Under the pieces are notes generated by a model that saw only the letters and a list, made by a program, of their open reading frames with translations, did no database searches and was not told the origin of the DNA. 61,528 nt of DNA from Actinospineispora spinosispora DSM 44797 (lineage in GTDB: Bacteria > Actinomycetota > Actinomycetes > Mycobacteriales > Pseudonocardiaceae). Shown here one piece after another: positions 43,201 through 44,429 of the stretch (position 1 is the first letter of the stretch; each line of letters starts with the position of its first letter). Where the stretch lies: the NCBI RefSeq assembly GCF_000429025.1, contig NZ_AUBB01000045.1, positions 1-61,528 on the forward strand, in the 5' to 3' direction. The translations under genes were made by a program, and so were the position numbers.

Positions 43201-44429
43201 ACCGGGAACGTGCCTTCCGGCCCGGTCAGCGTCGCACCGGCCGGCGGGGCGGTGTGATCGTTCGTGTCGACACCGTTCGGTGCGAGCACGACCAGCTCTC
43301 GCTCGCTCAGGAACAGCCGGTCGGACGCCGCCGCGGCCCGTGTCACCTCGGTCTCGGTCGCACCGAGCAGGACAGCCAGCTTGCGGGCCGAGGCGTAGCG
43401 GCCGTCGCGTCCGCGCAGCGCGCCCAGCAGATCGCCGATCAGGCCGTCCGCCGCCACGGCGGGAGTGTCGACCTGGACGGTGAGCTGCGTAGCCGAGGCC
43501 GGTGACGGGCCCGAGTGGCTGTAGCGGATGATCTTGTCGAGCGTGACGGCATCGCGTAGGGCAGCCGGAAGATCGGCGCGCAGAGCCTTCGTGCTGATCG
43601 CGCGCAGCCGAGTCGCGGCCGGATCGTTCAGGCCCTCCAGATAGCGGACGACGGCTCCCCAGTACATCTGGCGCGTGGCGACCGTGTGCAGCAGAGGCTC
43701 GGACAGGACCACACCGTGCGCTTCGCCGAACTCGCCGAGATGGCGGACGAGCGCGGCGGTCGTGAGGGAGTACGTGACGCCGAACTCCTCGGTGCCGTCG
43801 ATCACCACTTCCGCGACGACGAACGTGTTGTTCGCGTAGTCGTGGTCGGTGACCAGCGCGGCGAGCCGCTCCTGGTCGGCGAGGGAGAACTCGGTGTCGA
43901 TCAGCCGTAGCAGCTCCGCGCGGGCCTGGGTGAACTCCCTGCTCGGGTCGACGGCTCGCGCCAGGTCGACCGCGACCGGTGCGCGCGCGGCGGTGTCGAC
44001 AAACACGACCCGGCTCGGGTCCTCGGTGCTCACGCTCAGGGAGGACGAGAGCCGCACAGCTTCGCGCACGATCGCGTGCCGTTGCCGGCTCACCAGGGCG
44101 CGGTGCTTGCGGTCGGCGCCGGCGATGACACCAGGAGCCAGCAGCTCGACCAGGTCGTCGAGGCTCAGCTGCTCGTTCTCCGCCGGCCACAGGTGGCCGA
44201 TCGTGGTCGCGGTCTCCTGGCGCGCGAGCACCAGCTCGCCGACCAGCTCAATGGCGTGCTCGCGGACACCGACCTGGGCGTCGAGCAGCGTTCCGAGCAG
44301 CTGGATCAGCCAGTTCGCGGGCAGTCGGCGATCGGCGATGTGCCCGGTGACCTCGTGGAGGCGACGGTCGGTGAGGTAGAGCGTCGTGCCCATCGTGTAG
44401 GCGCCCAGCTGGTGGACGACCTGGAGGCC
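10263..44429 (-). CDS. Giant multidomain membrane-associated protein, C-terminal 11,388 residues
   Basis: This is the frame that follows the break at about 44428. It runs without a stop to TGA at 10263-10265. It continues the gene at 44306-61528; the joined product is 17,088 residues in the window, numbered from 61528. Parts in order: an FHA domain (near residue 6150); trypsin-like domains with His near 7186 and one further on; long helical stretches; a CxxC domain (Cys 10626 and 10629); HERTH (12680); HEDEH (14111); seven winged helices (about 14260-15310); a second HEWxH metallopeptidase (15770); an APH-like kinase (HGDLN at 16131); and a helical end finishing RFTVRRARKTS. Hydrophobic cassettes punctuate it. 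An apparent start near 44882 lies in frame-shifted Arg-rich sequence and is not real. No whole-protein function is known to me. Confidence 0.85.
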   Translation of the reverse strand, partial: GLQVVHQLGAYTMGTTLYLTDRRLHEVTGHIADRRLPANWLIQLLGTLLDAQVGVREHAIELVGELVLARQETATTIGHLWPAENEQLSLDDLVELLAPGVIAGADRKHRALVSRQRHAIVREAVRLSSSLSVSTEDPSRVVFVDTAARAPVAVDLARAVDPSREFTQARAELLRLIDTEFSLADQERLAALVTDHDYANNTFVVAEVVIDGTEEFGVTYSLTTAALVRHLGEFGEAHGVVLSEPLLHTVATRQMYWGAVVRYLEGLNDPAATRLRAISTKALRADLPAALRDAVTLDKIIRYSHSGPSPASATQLTVQVDTPAVAADGLIGDLLGALRGRDGRYASARKLAVLLGATETEVTRAAAASDRLFLSERELVVLAPNGVDTNDHTAPPAGATLTGPEGTFPVLRGTMIIGRNPRADVALTDSRVSRRHAVLVHRAGGFFLVDLGTTVPILIDGQRRKGPLVPVRSGERITLGEGGYVLDVGQKTPARARPSGWDDDRGSAQPSTLAAGGALAGAATLVAGALGAPITMTVAVAAAAAIVVGAVTLAALLVTKSSAKRAQYGADERTLLPDAGEDRGLLTPVPGIRVRADATREPMGHEGDRFDYGYDGTTLLAPLPESTPGEVAGWIELWRAVVGELLAGNRTGPAVEELLDRTGRTRADLPVLVMYRLGDQLVADRIRHLEVPGEYRLVAGPDGAEVHVYYGSIAAASTAVFALVAGHFAGWAGFATAQAPWVARLAVSGSAAKGWNSRWVPSGVMSMLRLIAGAEEWALLDALLAERAEVLARIERDFAGSHPEWARALREFATELADKIAEARGRGPAEQVEATDRTGPVVDWHRYGDTDRERFDGPPSVGQLRVAEIRVLSEVLPALARRTGSTERTAVVSERALARALRDRDVTDVPELLRRFIRLDVAGTRYTTDVRMAEAQRHVRAGRLREDWLDGTIETQVDKARWGIAREEEGYAVRRAASDRSHRLHYRLAQARRLALLPVLGPVLLLRAAAKSTLFWLLVLLVPGGDMQWINTIHLAGAMHQQRLARELPAGPKRVVAVTVAWYRLALAQFLEAVMGERSLRWGQRLRDRATADRDAARSAGRLRRPLLLAWHNARRAVGQAVYLSRAPYLHWRHRGRDLAEVVRQVRAAPVSPWRRLTSAMWGGWTHLRTLTVSEYHHLDTVSTSWRHAAWATAEAALLGRDRDNDVTWVAQRIAAIVRRHGPEVADRTLVEAKLGRRAAPRLDEAVAEAPFLIGDGDRVGLLRVGTLPDGVAPTLAGDDLLLRIDTPDLGPGLEQLFIGGGHLGAMLSGRRDMEGTLRELDLWGRLAFGIAPTAAMTTASGVYGPLELAVLYLAQAVRERTSETALPVATLTGTVRMIADAVRLPGVVVEPAGEATLLRVWLPALAGSEWEIVLSPDQSREARPVITNLYPTGRHGLGGEATLGWPVQPLPMAAAHSRVTSVTIDGATAGSGFIYTAHAVVTAAHVVADSTPAQVAVDGHLVTEIIRLPELDGLDIAVLVVPDFTGFTSASMGGTPDVGQRLVVVGYPHGRRTATAGPLTDPVDESMTIAVAHGHGGLSGGAVFDSEGNYLGPVSTASIGVSDIRRVTALAPSAVADYLTVALLTVNTSAPVVPAAEAAPETVTRHLPAGRQARVRDLHSEIAVGSGMLAGGALTWFGGALAAAATLVVLVGAVHGPLRAATWLLSRGVDPDAARAPPAALTRLAWRVLTWSHSPAGRRSLALARSALLGAVVGVAIVALLRGPGYPFAASAVVPTAGLAQTRRTDAPAAPSRRALARAAVVLLGSLTFVLISASVATAATSAAALGASVSPVVVAGAAVVAAAGSVLLVAKRYLDPDRHSGAFSEEELGTDDRAWLRTQVPGLPRRSLNRGERQVLPTDLSPRVEVLTSASIALLADGTLGREFEGLDAYTWTDADGWHTVLSEDSLRESPRPAFWAEVLDHERIFHLDGATTRRERNHTEDLVHVNTLRDPAAPFRPVRDGHGRRALQSTELSDAVVTALDSTVGVLVTTADDTKLGTGEVVAGGRFVRILTNRHVIAGALDEPGAIRVRVGDTVWAATAITLPRPERVVELLVRRDPAAAAVPYATLLDTVTRADIAVLEIDTAEHPGSTVAWVPLVLDEYRPIAGDELVVIGLPGGDFPLEDGSTWNNDAVEADELLVVSRAVAASAELWEHHSGDPLTLMFDEGPWTRPGTSGGPILVRRADGGHWAWRQVAVYHSGLGTTPLGFGARAVLIAAELAAIDEERDSFPVEGILDVAEELLADAHAPFATGTRGLGARIPDAEHELDLVERLTQHNPGRVAPRLARARAALAEARLRFWSMLLEATERLPRALDTAVAPYRDVVRPLVEAALAGGATTREQRAQRDRVISLLRRQLRVLASDPYLTATDRAEIASAEGRLAEAAKPRGGPAVYSSALVTPVALLAAVELTRPLLGASAAEVGMAVAGTAALLAAWPAARLVGAAWTVLRLRGPPVGRLLVSALTATPTRRAGTGVVLLLGLVALDRGWVAGGGALLGAAFPGGFDAGEGRGGNDRDDPEYRKQVERIRGHGPRDEVYWQAAVAVLGRLATATARTTWQRRHRDRVLETLDKSLRGKLAQHFGDWPTLRTAPEWIRQVLGSPMWLDELWRELNDRQRLTLLWTVTRHDVARAALAGLPASGHTPSTASALVGLFREGSLAPLHEPVARLGAHVPAGVDRDTYLSLLATLAQDLVELDEVGPFAPEPVAAALDELGAALPGASGTEATALLGDLVATLAELAEDEPAPATTLPAQRASTAGPDLGYLAELAAQLPEFTADTDVAGYRVVQGWLPSGWRHEADGVTDLRRSAELARQWLDSAARERVWTALSHAAALLDEPHDTGIFTDATRARLLAVERELSTARAGLSELGRPLSKDLPVDAELRISTRKLGERAAAELSALADDPATLLELGRRVLRELAEHDGDATTAQLGGALSLPSTLVGAVAANHPDFNLINGVVLANVPLSGFEADPTLPVVSEQLLGALTEQAVRWLPEMSEPARRGWLTVLLSHALLNWRVTRTVADAEGATVVAHRGEVRAPRALQLTSADGKRTTSLQIVAERDGTGWRALTVYPVSLDARQARAPSTRSISLPVSLPRGRVALGWHVESGRVAAVLTDELADALENGGWGRLVVDGHPVQDWTSPDEQLYTGSVVMLFVPGLAPAVNGSADPAPLTTAPVSRGRLVYVPAGAHDELVPIPVLGLDEGTELYLDSALGDALLGRPILDGRGRVVALVTRRIDTTLIATRGEALLADAGTYRRWTTPTELMRYAEQRLERARWRPGAELDQVELLLDLAATEVGTVPSAVRGLIELGRRWAALHHLGPDTDRDIVDRHAALAAAWLAALDGAATGATGAEARQLLATLGDVAYALARAEHWRLHQLITAARFLDVHQRLTAAAGPPATTVEDRLRVLDEQLTVLVSVLPHEGATALGRILALWDDAPAAPAPGLLDYLAGELTPGEQTPVHLIPALRHTRELALAATARRRGPNSGPLRVGVESAAQDAQLGGKVDGLLRGGYLTELPAELQPESADLPVLGWNTHRGDAPARLREDGLAWVNDPNNSLLLFTWIDRASLLFGNGVVLAPLWIAERVVAYQRDGWLAADWWSRALAYERRWRLEESADPGSPARLAERELLVREWLDARSRAALAESLDGASGMLDTARAAIDTGAPAGALFELYLTSEQLDGATGLLAEIRDLGPRDEQLARRLAGLRGRVAVLVEELAALREVREQLTDGLRDMLSDGALALDTAAAHLMAPAALVLAIAQDDTQITTRTDGATIELHLATATGVSIAPSPGAGATTDPLAPLRALVRDAELTELNSALVARLGANLQLWLDVVAPLRKATHDGLAWEDRWQRDLTALAVLAGLDQPGRGNDRDYPEMAELRDALAGLAEASPTVAARNEVLDRHRELLDARRRVAEAQTFEAASIDSEAQFVAIERIEALLGSRAAGSPGHDVWTSLITVYDLVQKRRVSNRQGHSADSVTRLRIALEVFSDELTAVLATGDRDVIDGWGPAMDAAFELRMQLASIEREVEVARAYQALWLAADRLTESLEMPLGVLVAGIEQVGDATHRVVGRSALASLRQYDAVVSVLGEVLAALRDDPTAFANRLDDIDRAIRALLVAGPTTRARLVPGLAELVDLSRQRGALTTVSASNRLPTVEQVDAVLRRALAQRHDILVGWRAELSDELGLDLDELTTLLTDYDRIAGEQPDTGGWLGGHDGGLIKEERPGEADRFGKLMTKLDEHAIDRGHDRAYPRGPPILELPLTVAVLRLLARDGLADLPGRMAGFFWAARGAVVIFTPRLDALRRAGLLGELLEHEDVFHRLGRARNDKGLDHLQDVARIVQLLERAELNWFATVDSGQVSSAEFWTRATPVLGMLAEVAPADRGTHEKRMERLLRSAAGLTVAEEGDWSAFDAPPAWLVHRAGWVATGWSYGRQHSRIALLLLLAAEGGDLLERFTDAGGPGIPLDRAANLFTEIDRVLDALRTEQIDWSRIARLFTEAELWLSLANWLLTWDHHRSRELIGQADAVADLGRKVARFHRNRHAHWSRTDPDYLPKARQLLIELRAIPVRRRHTLHESALTAFAQILDQPLPRDLDRSALSPPDGPHWLSRSLRDQLWWELVASANPGLADVLNMLPQSHRSYRHLQDLWRWSTDRATRALHRPAYRLLDLPVPTGWRADYLSAWLTLTARLALVAPLFSEEQRQTEAAELDLLRSELDELRPSEQIDRLNAHTSALQKRLPRLLGALLEADLDSTQLPTEVEAIAEALIRHHPRATRQTRELLAYYLRAWQRTGDRAQARTLTWEWYYDRVARGLGHDPFIARLTTPGLVPVTILDRAGNPVEVLVGQVDDPLDIVMLNYPNLGGSCLDCASGSMRGHAQDHLHTQVVVLHVWDQERGRLAELSALVTEEGIWPLGQPASTGHLSYGDAFDEYLRTWSDRSGLRVLYDLSFGTNPRGGANRLAVPAGTTERTVRLVIPASGTTTRLYTPAFGVFKLPVTGRDVRVRVREPNVTRRGGPLTAGEESVEHDTRLLDELPGEHAAGHLTELPVEAQPRGALPGVRVLRWRTSGGGSRLAGRGLGWVLDDPLLLFTWVDPGSPVAAAGVVVVPDRIVALVDERQRAGELPATWWGDALRYELRWRLAGGILTAEQEAARLAERDRLLTQWAAATPPTVPGATELKTAVLWLAAGRTLSHRFLAALGARGPPRRVLDVGDERAVLAAVRDLTDQQVRALGGDVLTVPGETHLRVPEHALRERLTALLGDTRRAETVSTSLIALSWSPELGQRRFLVVDTTYRALHLFGLRDQALAYARTYPADARRSAGTQVRDRHRAALTLVTALARARAAHPGLAVALDEAATAQVEHDAAEQALGAAVGRAWMYLEPVRVAAIEAQVAAVRTDIAEQALWRRIEALAGQLRDLNREWAADLDTLRLLRDPHATPAGGDQLWHRVAAALGEALAELFAREGDTSALHATHRVLLDALTTRDLTSLFDPYEYEREHLDVIEATVTAVGGPAGLWRAVTRTHASLTRYRDKSRTRRWNLSSSRIQRPRQAFDAALTAAIDHPDSLTTAWLPAHRAAIALRTAMITAERETELVRTYQRPWRAGRALAVALRRALAGHWAATTERNPVPGDGSARTFTELHRTATLLVTATELSHDSLAARRRALLVAIAAARDDLLDSVDAVSGTDLLAHRLISITGSEHELGLLDTASTVRNTLAPGLARHELNRRAREAALAMHRALPHLLVELRLSEHVRVRQHLATYRDETAATDRTLAETRRELLEARRALVIAVGRSMENGREPDTRAGAGDAGQSTPQFMAGALGAATLGLTSFGRPGDVAAIGAVLISGGALLLLGRAVFRTLAARRAELAAQRAHAVRLAASGLDLEHPEWQLDRTAWALLIRPTRDARPESESLSSLVIELATALRRALDDPAFAVLRTAWRRLVEAESHPLLSVSDPSIEEQPVMKTIIEAFLAEQAKRLGDTIDARKIWFRIIEQQLELRRARLGIKNGWYTPVQALAIRQARDRAIDGALAERELTRGRWQLVRDRLHALRVDLRSGVRVSQGLFDTATEYEWNRAEYEYWEARGHLLWTLRSVGTAEPEPTPTSVPRWVARVLTVAVLVVPVVLLTSAPAAAAAFTAPSQSAAAAWAAATVTITVAALTAMSWGAHAQRVWHRLSGSRLLPVVIGLAVTALLIRRPDAGYLVSMVITSQGLNLPGRRGLRGAEIDMVRGALRGLDIEQVTALGGGVHSDTTTDRVVVWLPRRALVHRLVPYTGARSWADDIVTRMGMVALSDGWADRRDTVFLPEPLVLAVRRFGLPLPEHNATLFTMLAGALAAHPGAEAVVNAAGAASDEFVEARRALAEQARRAEYTLAPALRDARETVLDQLRTNLADDPHLPALTAVVTSMNRLVTLHPEWREDLGVLGLIADSAGLTASTHARDTPWAPAALALGAALVTLLELADGADEFAALHATHHRVTEALRERSRVEHNRPRTEEAVLSNTIVAALNSDDANAEEFPSAPRQPWHDLLLALSASRGARNLAFSPRSGFDATDLSAKLLDFRARLRAVLDDPGPLTNKTWWNAFNAATRLAERLPGADAEVEYAVARHTLLAAADRFADALTPWADAEALRHRHERLHVLPQDGPVAAAWLLLERHAEVNLLAAVAAAAGQRPMTAYRDQRDNMSLGRFDTSTAFTVDDPATMLLDQWLLRQQFEALDDAEHGEAWDQRDEGLAPVGTEHPLHEAVLRRHALLISRADEATVDYRTALAEADERLTAAAESLTGARSALRSTSTEVRRGGAASAAGGLTDEQESQLRAAYRLFGDQLPPDATEPDVLRWDNLSAEGVAAMRAAGLDWTGGDRPLFGYTWFDEDVESARNGIIVIPETIIERAAWLVERGWLPASWYGELLHHERTHHLLRVATHDPEAHDRDVDRLTRQWLDAELRAALAIELEAGLAAVDHHGPEASASSRSLLERHQRLSHGLLELTARPLPADVAFTGAMSELRTGIDRLLASTEPRATPDTRSGPPMPESIRDHEHIAVVAELLADELARLPADSRTLAAFVPTRQRWFTLLNHQLAVDAVRFGLRQRVQQFPFEDLIIALRDRDMTLRALLTDPGPLPDGWPAGYLAVARLHGQSGLVTYRHEIGGANAQRRTHPGTDTDTEWRFGTRAGNPGSYYDQAPVTEIATLVGSGLVRRTESLRVLLAEHDKLVRTRTGARADHPTRSVGALLTARADRDAALARFLADPGALDGPMLAVFTEAGRLDGLARLVTPDHEVTMVGNHRESLLTTDLANVDPPMNVYDRAYVEPIRKAMSALVGTALDPRRDMPRPTPARWLKLLLVQQKLNNVRIGHHASPAQRTVLELRTELARRNTLLAALVAGPGELTEALDRELLSFGAQLLGSTELISTDQEIALAQAYRDRPEGAPAPVPAPELSGYRDSASMEQIERLLPSIGVHADPARWQLLVRAQHRLDQARTGLITPQPTTTVTDLVATQRDRDHLLAEAVAWTDDLTGDLRTVFVIASTLLGKVKLVTPADEVQRIQRTRWDAGLIPLSNKAVALADQARSPDEPGTSLSVDELRRWADALGSLSSKRVRRLGGAVLDGAGLDARRSGGLATDSPVVLWLPAGVLRRMLEDHGVDPVVAYDMLRRAPVVAAPGGWSDGRDMVVLPGTAVAELRRHGLLDSALRHARLIADTLAGRPSSDYELKSTGKSLSAQLASARRSAPGLAAGFRRLAAAQDRVALALDFLTRSLRQNQDLLGELLGAAIRAHTEAIEPDQVTVLLLDLASASHHLPDRTTPWEIERLFELIDPVTGKENDFEAMSVTLRHLFEATPTSADSEVAWLRSGYEALKASMHPYIAARTAQTDPEPEHAAVEAIKVLLAAVPTNSAEHDLLRLVAARMDTVWAAREALRLDPRTGYLGVLAAARSAVDAALDALLAGAAEHGWGMAHRLADGLRRVMMPPGTEAALVAPMVLGAELLDMVSAVSDRVLAETGTDSGLAATRLWRELAVLGVLHRYAAGRGADAAADENVWRDELTEKIDIAVHELLARHRPTAPGAVLTRLRFAEQQLAALSTAHASGVRSTVDALAQSLAGDLADLLTSNRSRLADALGLPAATLNEMLTEFDDALATATTELTEARTELTAADRATRQPVGFDPADDTGSASVSTVLAVTALGTVSGLYLLAGPLGVMAGLAGALVVTLLARTGTIRRTGGDRATRAPPRVADGQLPSGGGLTTRRFNVLKHERTVRVFRTVLDRLPDSEDKEIVLDWSQVREAAERATLAALYHEVLVYTVFDSHGRVWRVRFTHFDDRTRTLPSRVRRYLEKRITTHEDEHERRVAARFPEDGWAEHDTERQEIADLVIAAFTGKDIPTPGFPRRNRFAEWGLLSKHWEYHGRTRSKTVYTVSSPGRALQRGLANRAAYEGGPLLAVFDEAAAVVRGITPLALEDDSPATERVHTAVRILQLLLDSAEPTPRSMRSTLDLLAVPGGLTHTELAARSPGVSRTNLRQRLVMFVEWGLVDWGWPPGAHGYRYRLTEDTARLLAELDRPATHVGERLPLALLRLQLHRSARLERRFPIVGEMGATLATAREVLGIAPPSHRPRPRAASVYDVLLALHTAPDGLTAGELSALTGLRGAPLDRPLRTLTGWGHVWQSLVERGGRRVVTYVLPPHTAALLDALRAVPDDPATPMDRALADLRAVLAQRTGLRPGEPDTDALATALDEVTRLAAGRFARTAAGSRNSTRGILAALATSAGGLSTAELAALSGIGEAGMRGRLAGLMRLGLIRHVRDLSPGAGSTARRYLVTDDVSELLDALDSAPLFPRTDAGRVLRALDERFNGPPKLAPGTGFDSLAGALAEVRAMLPVLPLPSGGRWELTRAAMVFETYLDQLPDNRRNRFTEWGLLTTDRNDLTVLGHVLLRGLANRAAYRGGPLLALFDEAAALVRSATPAGLDEDSPTTELTRVAVRVVMLLPDFATPVPDAVRTTLDLLAGAPDGLTPNQLAARQGLSQKAAAQRLATFLDWGLVVRARVGRLGNVYRPAGNTPDLLAELDRPENHLGERLPLALLALLLNRPEGLRRGLPATEEITAALTAVGHLAIPVVHGPPAPPDTIRIVSGGDRMRHRKLREGLDNRAAYHGDVLTVFDEAVRVIRAATPVALDIDAPSDELVRTAVQIVMLLPDFATPVPGALRSTLLALTEAEGGLTVSALSDRLRLPAYVVKERLAMFLAWGLVTHTRTDRRAKVYEPADATAAMLAELDRHADHLGERLPLTLLALLLNRSDPLRDESPLTGEVSAALAAVRRLGDSPLPVHSTRVPRNSVHMLLVALRGSTDGLTTRELAAAIDRADHAVERPVLTLTEWGFVWQVLDRRDGARVVSHRLSPRGAALVELLGDTPVEPSTPAEQALHDLLHALNRPRSLRPGTADTEAVALAVDAVNTAFGSPLNQPLVEQGANSIRGILTAIAAAPEGLTVARLAALSGVGTSSALKRLTGLVTLGLVRQFRVAGAPAPRYALTEVAPELIAALDTAPLYPRTAAGRAFRAADSLINGPPKLNPLSPTLSAAVVAAIGHLPARSTGLSGDAGFITPTTALVTAATLGAPVAIASLGPPVTVVVAVVVAASALAVLARHGRSPIGRPRSAGFDPTDDTGPDRAVAAPGTEDGGPYLSAGPRGMPGELVDARVAQPVVRSDVRLARFGVRPRGPPITGLLGASPTRWAARAAVVLAVVLLASVPAAADGQLLHPQLVAAVLPVGVPWFGRFPAEHQAELEDLRAVALGGVEKRAHGDDGRALDEVTRRLDALLAGGSGATVPGHVSPRDSLSHALRQIVETQRLLVSRLAETSLAEVEITHLKTRIKQLEWQRIAFNGQTNALSLGEDPERSFAIDGWENLDDAVRLGFSAALGLVVDSGPGTHLLRDRAHVRILTDAEFLAAWRTQSNGRGAPAAFSIRQDRLMVFRESTFRFDGRDRPVPPLDPFVIRSAEVLLHEWLHVVDSTLDIAQRERNAFWVQHLFREAAGHRRQLLELLTSGTTEGLAARQYLVEFWDELIRSWLPTVKAPKTYPLPAYYTDGSAVRTGPGSDTGSASVSTMALIAVLGGGLHLVAGPVGVTAGLASALFVALLVRSGLMRRLLGDRSHRAPSRGAAGPPGGGRSPTGRQPMTWPQVYEMARHINSAEAGLRHTNVRISLGENGPTVMVRAVRIDVEDVEPVWVEHAIYSGIADYLPQAPRVLHVGRSALIQEFVPGREVNDVAARGEPVPGVVLDFVADVSARMTTVPADALPRPSRRWRVRDVRGFARALAGHIQRMYDRNLDASPELYETFGIPGAPLRVLFDAIPALAERPLGLVHGDLNPRNLIIDQATGAVYVIDWEHAMWGDVLLDVARHLSRMGYTRAQREQYLRRWLAAMPPAYTAGWQADLPFYEMLEHLQLMLANLPRHAVGFRDAETQAEADAELDFLTEEVGYAFPHWGMEPLDRDTIAALLRDWAATHPQQPAGRSDRAVRPRAPPRGTLPGRTNGRRVLLGVIAAVFAALIVLGPGAGVAHGVGPGPAAGVARAAALASALPLGIPHSAVLLGALATSASVIWWLVHRDASPAPVTAPPVRRPVQRIALPADALAAPLLARSLMRRLTWRLVDLRLRSPDTDVDEARAELVGLLVRARLLDEALAVFRDIEKHPVQHQAAAVLVPGWIEAGRDGDSLLSTLATGGHWLAAATAWARVLGGGGSAQLRIALRLWEQVGEVAQLEPWEYQDAREHHDRHLSDLMVGLLRGRVAAGLVDVDNPVWRAFGPAGAMASDWVRALRAEGHFSLESVPEQLVPSWFATPADRPTDRGAGFDVLPADVRSLLADASEALGDDPVDLSLVDWDAALDHVTDPRSLALLVSGVPDLAVTSRLLDLVESVLVTSTPGTEPWREPLLRALTERSAAPETDPEHARILATEVVAAASNGRWPMARLTDLGLSDERWVTLARFWTEPVFTDYRELVSDLFDALARQPPAVAAQLWYAVTTVAATVVDVAPALHLDATDHEDLTRELLEVWLSFAGTDVATTLTLLPGRVELLLKSAARTGQRPGSPGWTALVRRQPHASPEMRRALRDHYLRLSSGQGVEANAGVLAQQLGLLPDTPDPVDRDFPEHRFKHGGRAFVVGRIKDLSVVTALAPDTRDGRLLAPDERPLHLRVMTIGVWAESTPDAPLGSVPVFVAPQGLLPLEPPAGDPWLDIGSVLARYLAGRSRALHLGLLIGPGWGTESLVPARTRRTVVTVELAAHGVAGIRTASGPLPLPAALTVECHRPRRFTVRRARKTS
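10266..12300 (-). other. Giant protein: helical C-terminal region
   Basis: Paired amphipathic helices with TPR-like character (RARLLDEALAVFRDIEKH, then GGHWLAAATAWARVLGGG) run to about 10900. A strand-rich final domain follows (FVVGRIKDLSVVTALAPDTR, then TVVTVELAAHGVAGIRTASG) and ends RFTVRRARKTS. There is no recognised toxin or anchor at the end. Confidence 0.5.
12715..13705 (-). other. Giant protein: aminoglycoside phosphotransferase-like kinase domain
   Basis: It starts TWPQVYEMARHINSAEAG. The catalytic loop is LVHGDLNPRNLII (HGDLN at 13125-13139) and the metal-binding segment is VYVIDWEHAMWGDVLLDVA. Both are the standard APH/choline-kinase-like motifs with the key Asp and Asn present. 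A Gly-rich loop is not clear. It may phosphorylate a small molecule or a protein. Confidence 0.8.
13970..15040 (-). other. Giant protein: HEWLH metallopeptidase module
   Basis: A membrane helix (AAVVLAVVLLASVPAAADG), then GRFPAEHQAELEDLRAVALG, a zincin core LLHEWLHVVDSTLD (14208-14222), ERNAFWVQ, FWDELIRSWLP and PLPAYY. It is a paralogue of 51060-52130, element by element. Confidence 0.75.
15600..18770 (-). other. Giant protein: array of seven winged-helix-like units
   Basis: Units start near 18765, 18365, 17965, 17240, 16620, 16220 and 15820. Typical text is RTTLDLLAGAPDGLTPNQLA, then QRLATFLDWGLV, the MarR/ArsR-like pattern of helix, turn, recognition helix and wing. By similarity they fall into types A (RSTLDLL), B (SVYDVLLAL) and C (RGILAALA), in the order A-B-C-A-A-B-C. 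Recurrent spacer text is LPLALLALLLNRPE and NRAAYxGxxLxVFDEA. They may bind DNA or act as protein-protein modules. Confidence 0.7.
18990..19480 (-). other. Giant protein: HEDEH domain
   Basis: RRYLEKRITTHEDEHERRVA (HEDEH at 19185-19199) is followed by EHDTERQEIADLVIAAF. It follows a hydrophobic cassette and a strand-rich lead-in (VYTVFDSHGRVWRVRFTHFD), so it may be a small zincin, though the charged motif is unusual. Confidence 0.4.
21050..21460 (-). other. Giant protein: LGG-type repeat, copy 3
   Basis: VRRLGGAVLDGAGLDARRSG, then PVVLWLPAGVLRRML, then GGWSDGRDMVVLPGTAVAEL and ALRHARLIADTLAGRPSSDY. It is the clearest copy, with conserved Asp/Arg in the W-S/A-D-x-RD motif that could be functional. 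Confidence 0.5.
23380..23690 (-). other. Giant protein: zincin-like repeat with intact HERTH
   Basis: GLDWTGGDRPLFGYTWFDED leads to SWYGELLHHERTHHLLRV (HERTH at 23478-23492). This is the only copy of the repeat with a complete HExxH, followed by DRDVDRLTRQWLDAEL. The three YExxR copies and the shortened HERIFH copy are probably derived from a zincin of this kind. Confidence 0.6.
25080..25600 (-). other. Giant protein: LGG-type repeat, copy 2
   Basis: VTALGGGVHSDTTTDRVVVW LPRRALVHRL is followed by DGWADRRDTVFLPEPLVLAV and FGLPLPEHNATLFTMLAGAL. It shares the V-x-WLP and W-x-D-x-RD-x-V-x-LP words with copy 3. Confidence 0.5.
28150..28620 (-). other. Giant protein: LGG-type repeat, copy 1 (diverged)
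   Basis: The domain begins VRALGGDVLTVPGETHLRVP and ends in a long helical region (ALTLVTALARARAAHPG). It is related to the better-preserved copies at 25080-25600 and 21050-21460. I do not recognise the family. Confidence 0.4.
28770..29050 (-). other. Giant protein: degenerate zincin-like repeat, copy 3 (YELRWR)
   Basis: GLGWVLDDPLLLFTWVDPGS, then LRYELRWRLAGG (28830-28847), then ARLAERDRLLTQWAA. The metal-binding His are absent. Confidence 0.6.
29200..29830 (-). other. Giant protein: CxxC-containing domain
   Basis: NYPNLGGSCLDCASGSMRGH (SCLDC at 29643-29657) and AQDHLHTQVVVLHVWDQE carry two Cys and several His in a protein otherwise very poor in Cys as far as I could scan. A metal site, a redox pair or a thiol nucleophile are all possible. 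A strand-rich stretch (TERTVRLVIPASGTTTRLY) follows. Confidence 0.45.
33350..33660 (-). other. Giant protein: degenerate zincin-like repeat, copy 2 (YERRWR)
   Basis: GLAWVNDPNNSLLLFTWIDR, then LAYERRWRLEES (33438-33455), then ARLAERELLVREWLDARS. It is the same pattern as copy 1, again without metal-binding His. Confidence 0.6.
37630..38400 (-). other. Giant protein: trypsin-like protease domain B
   Basis: ILTNRHVIAGAL (His, about 38250-38270), TRADIAVLEIDTAE (Asp, about 38059-38080) and RPGTSGGPILV (Ser, about 37767-37783) form a complete triad in the correct order. It is only distantly similar to domain A, so it may have been acquired separately or diverged early. Confidence 0.8.
38480..38660 (-). 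other. Giant protein: zincin-like repeat, shortened copy (HERIFH)
   Basis: LDAYTWTDADGWHTVL leads to FWAEVLDHERIFHLDG (motif at 38523-38540). The first His and Glu are kept, but the second His is displaced by one residue. It lies just before trypsin-like domain B. Confidence 0.45.
39590..40075 (-). other. Giant protein: trypsin-like protease domain A
   Basis: A full chymotrypsin-fold triad is visible: VVTAAHVVADS (His 7186; motif at 39969-39983), LDGLDIAVLVVPD (Asp) and GHGGLSGGAVFD (Ser, about 39685-39702). The layout resembles HtrA/S1C-type serine proteases. Hydrophobic segments occur on its C-terminal side near 39000-39400. Confidence 0.8.
42960..43235 (-). other. Giant protein: FHA domain 9
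   Basis: IIGRNPRADVALTDSRVSRRH keeps the Arg, Ser and His of the binding face. The loop that should hold NG reads DLGTTVPILIDG. It is followed by a hydrophobic cassette starting WDDDRGSAQPSTL. Confidence 0.85.
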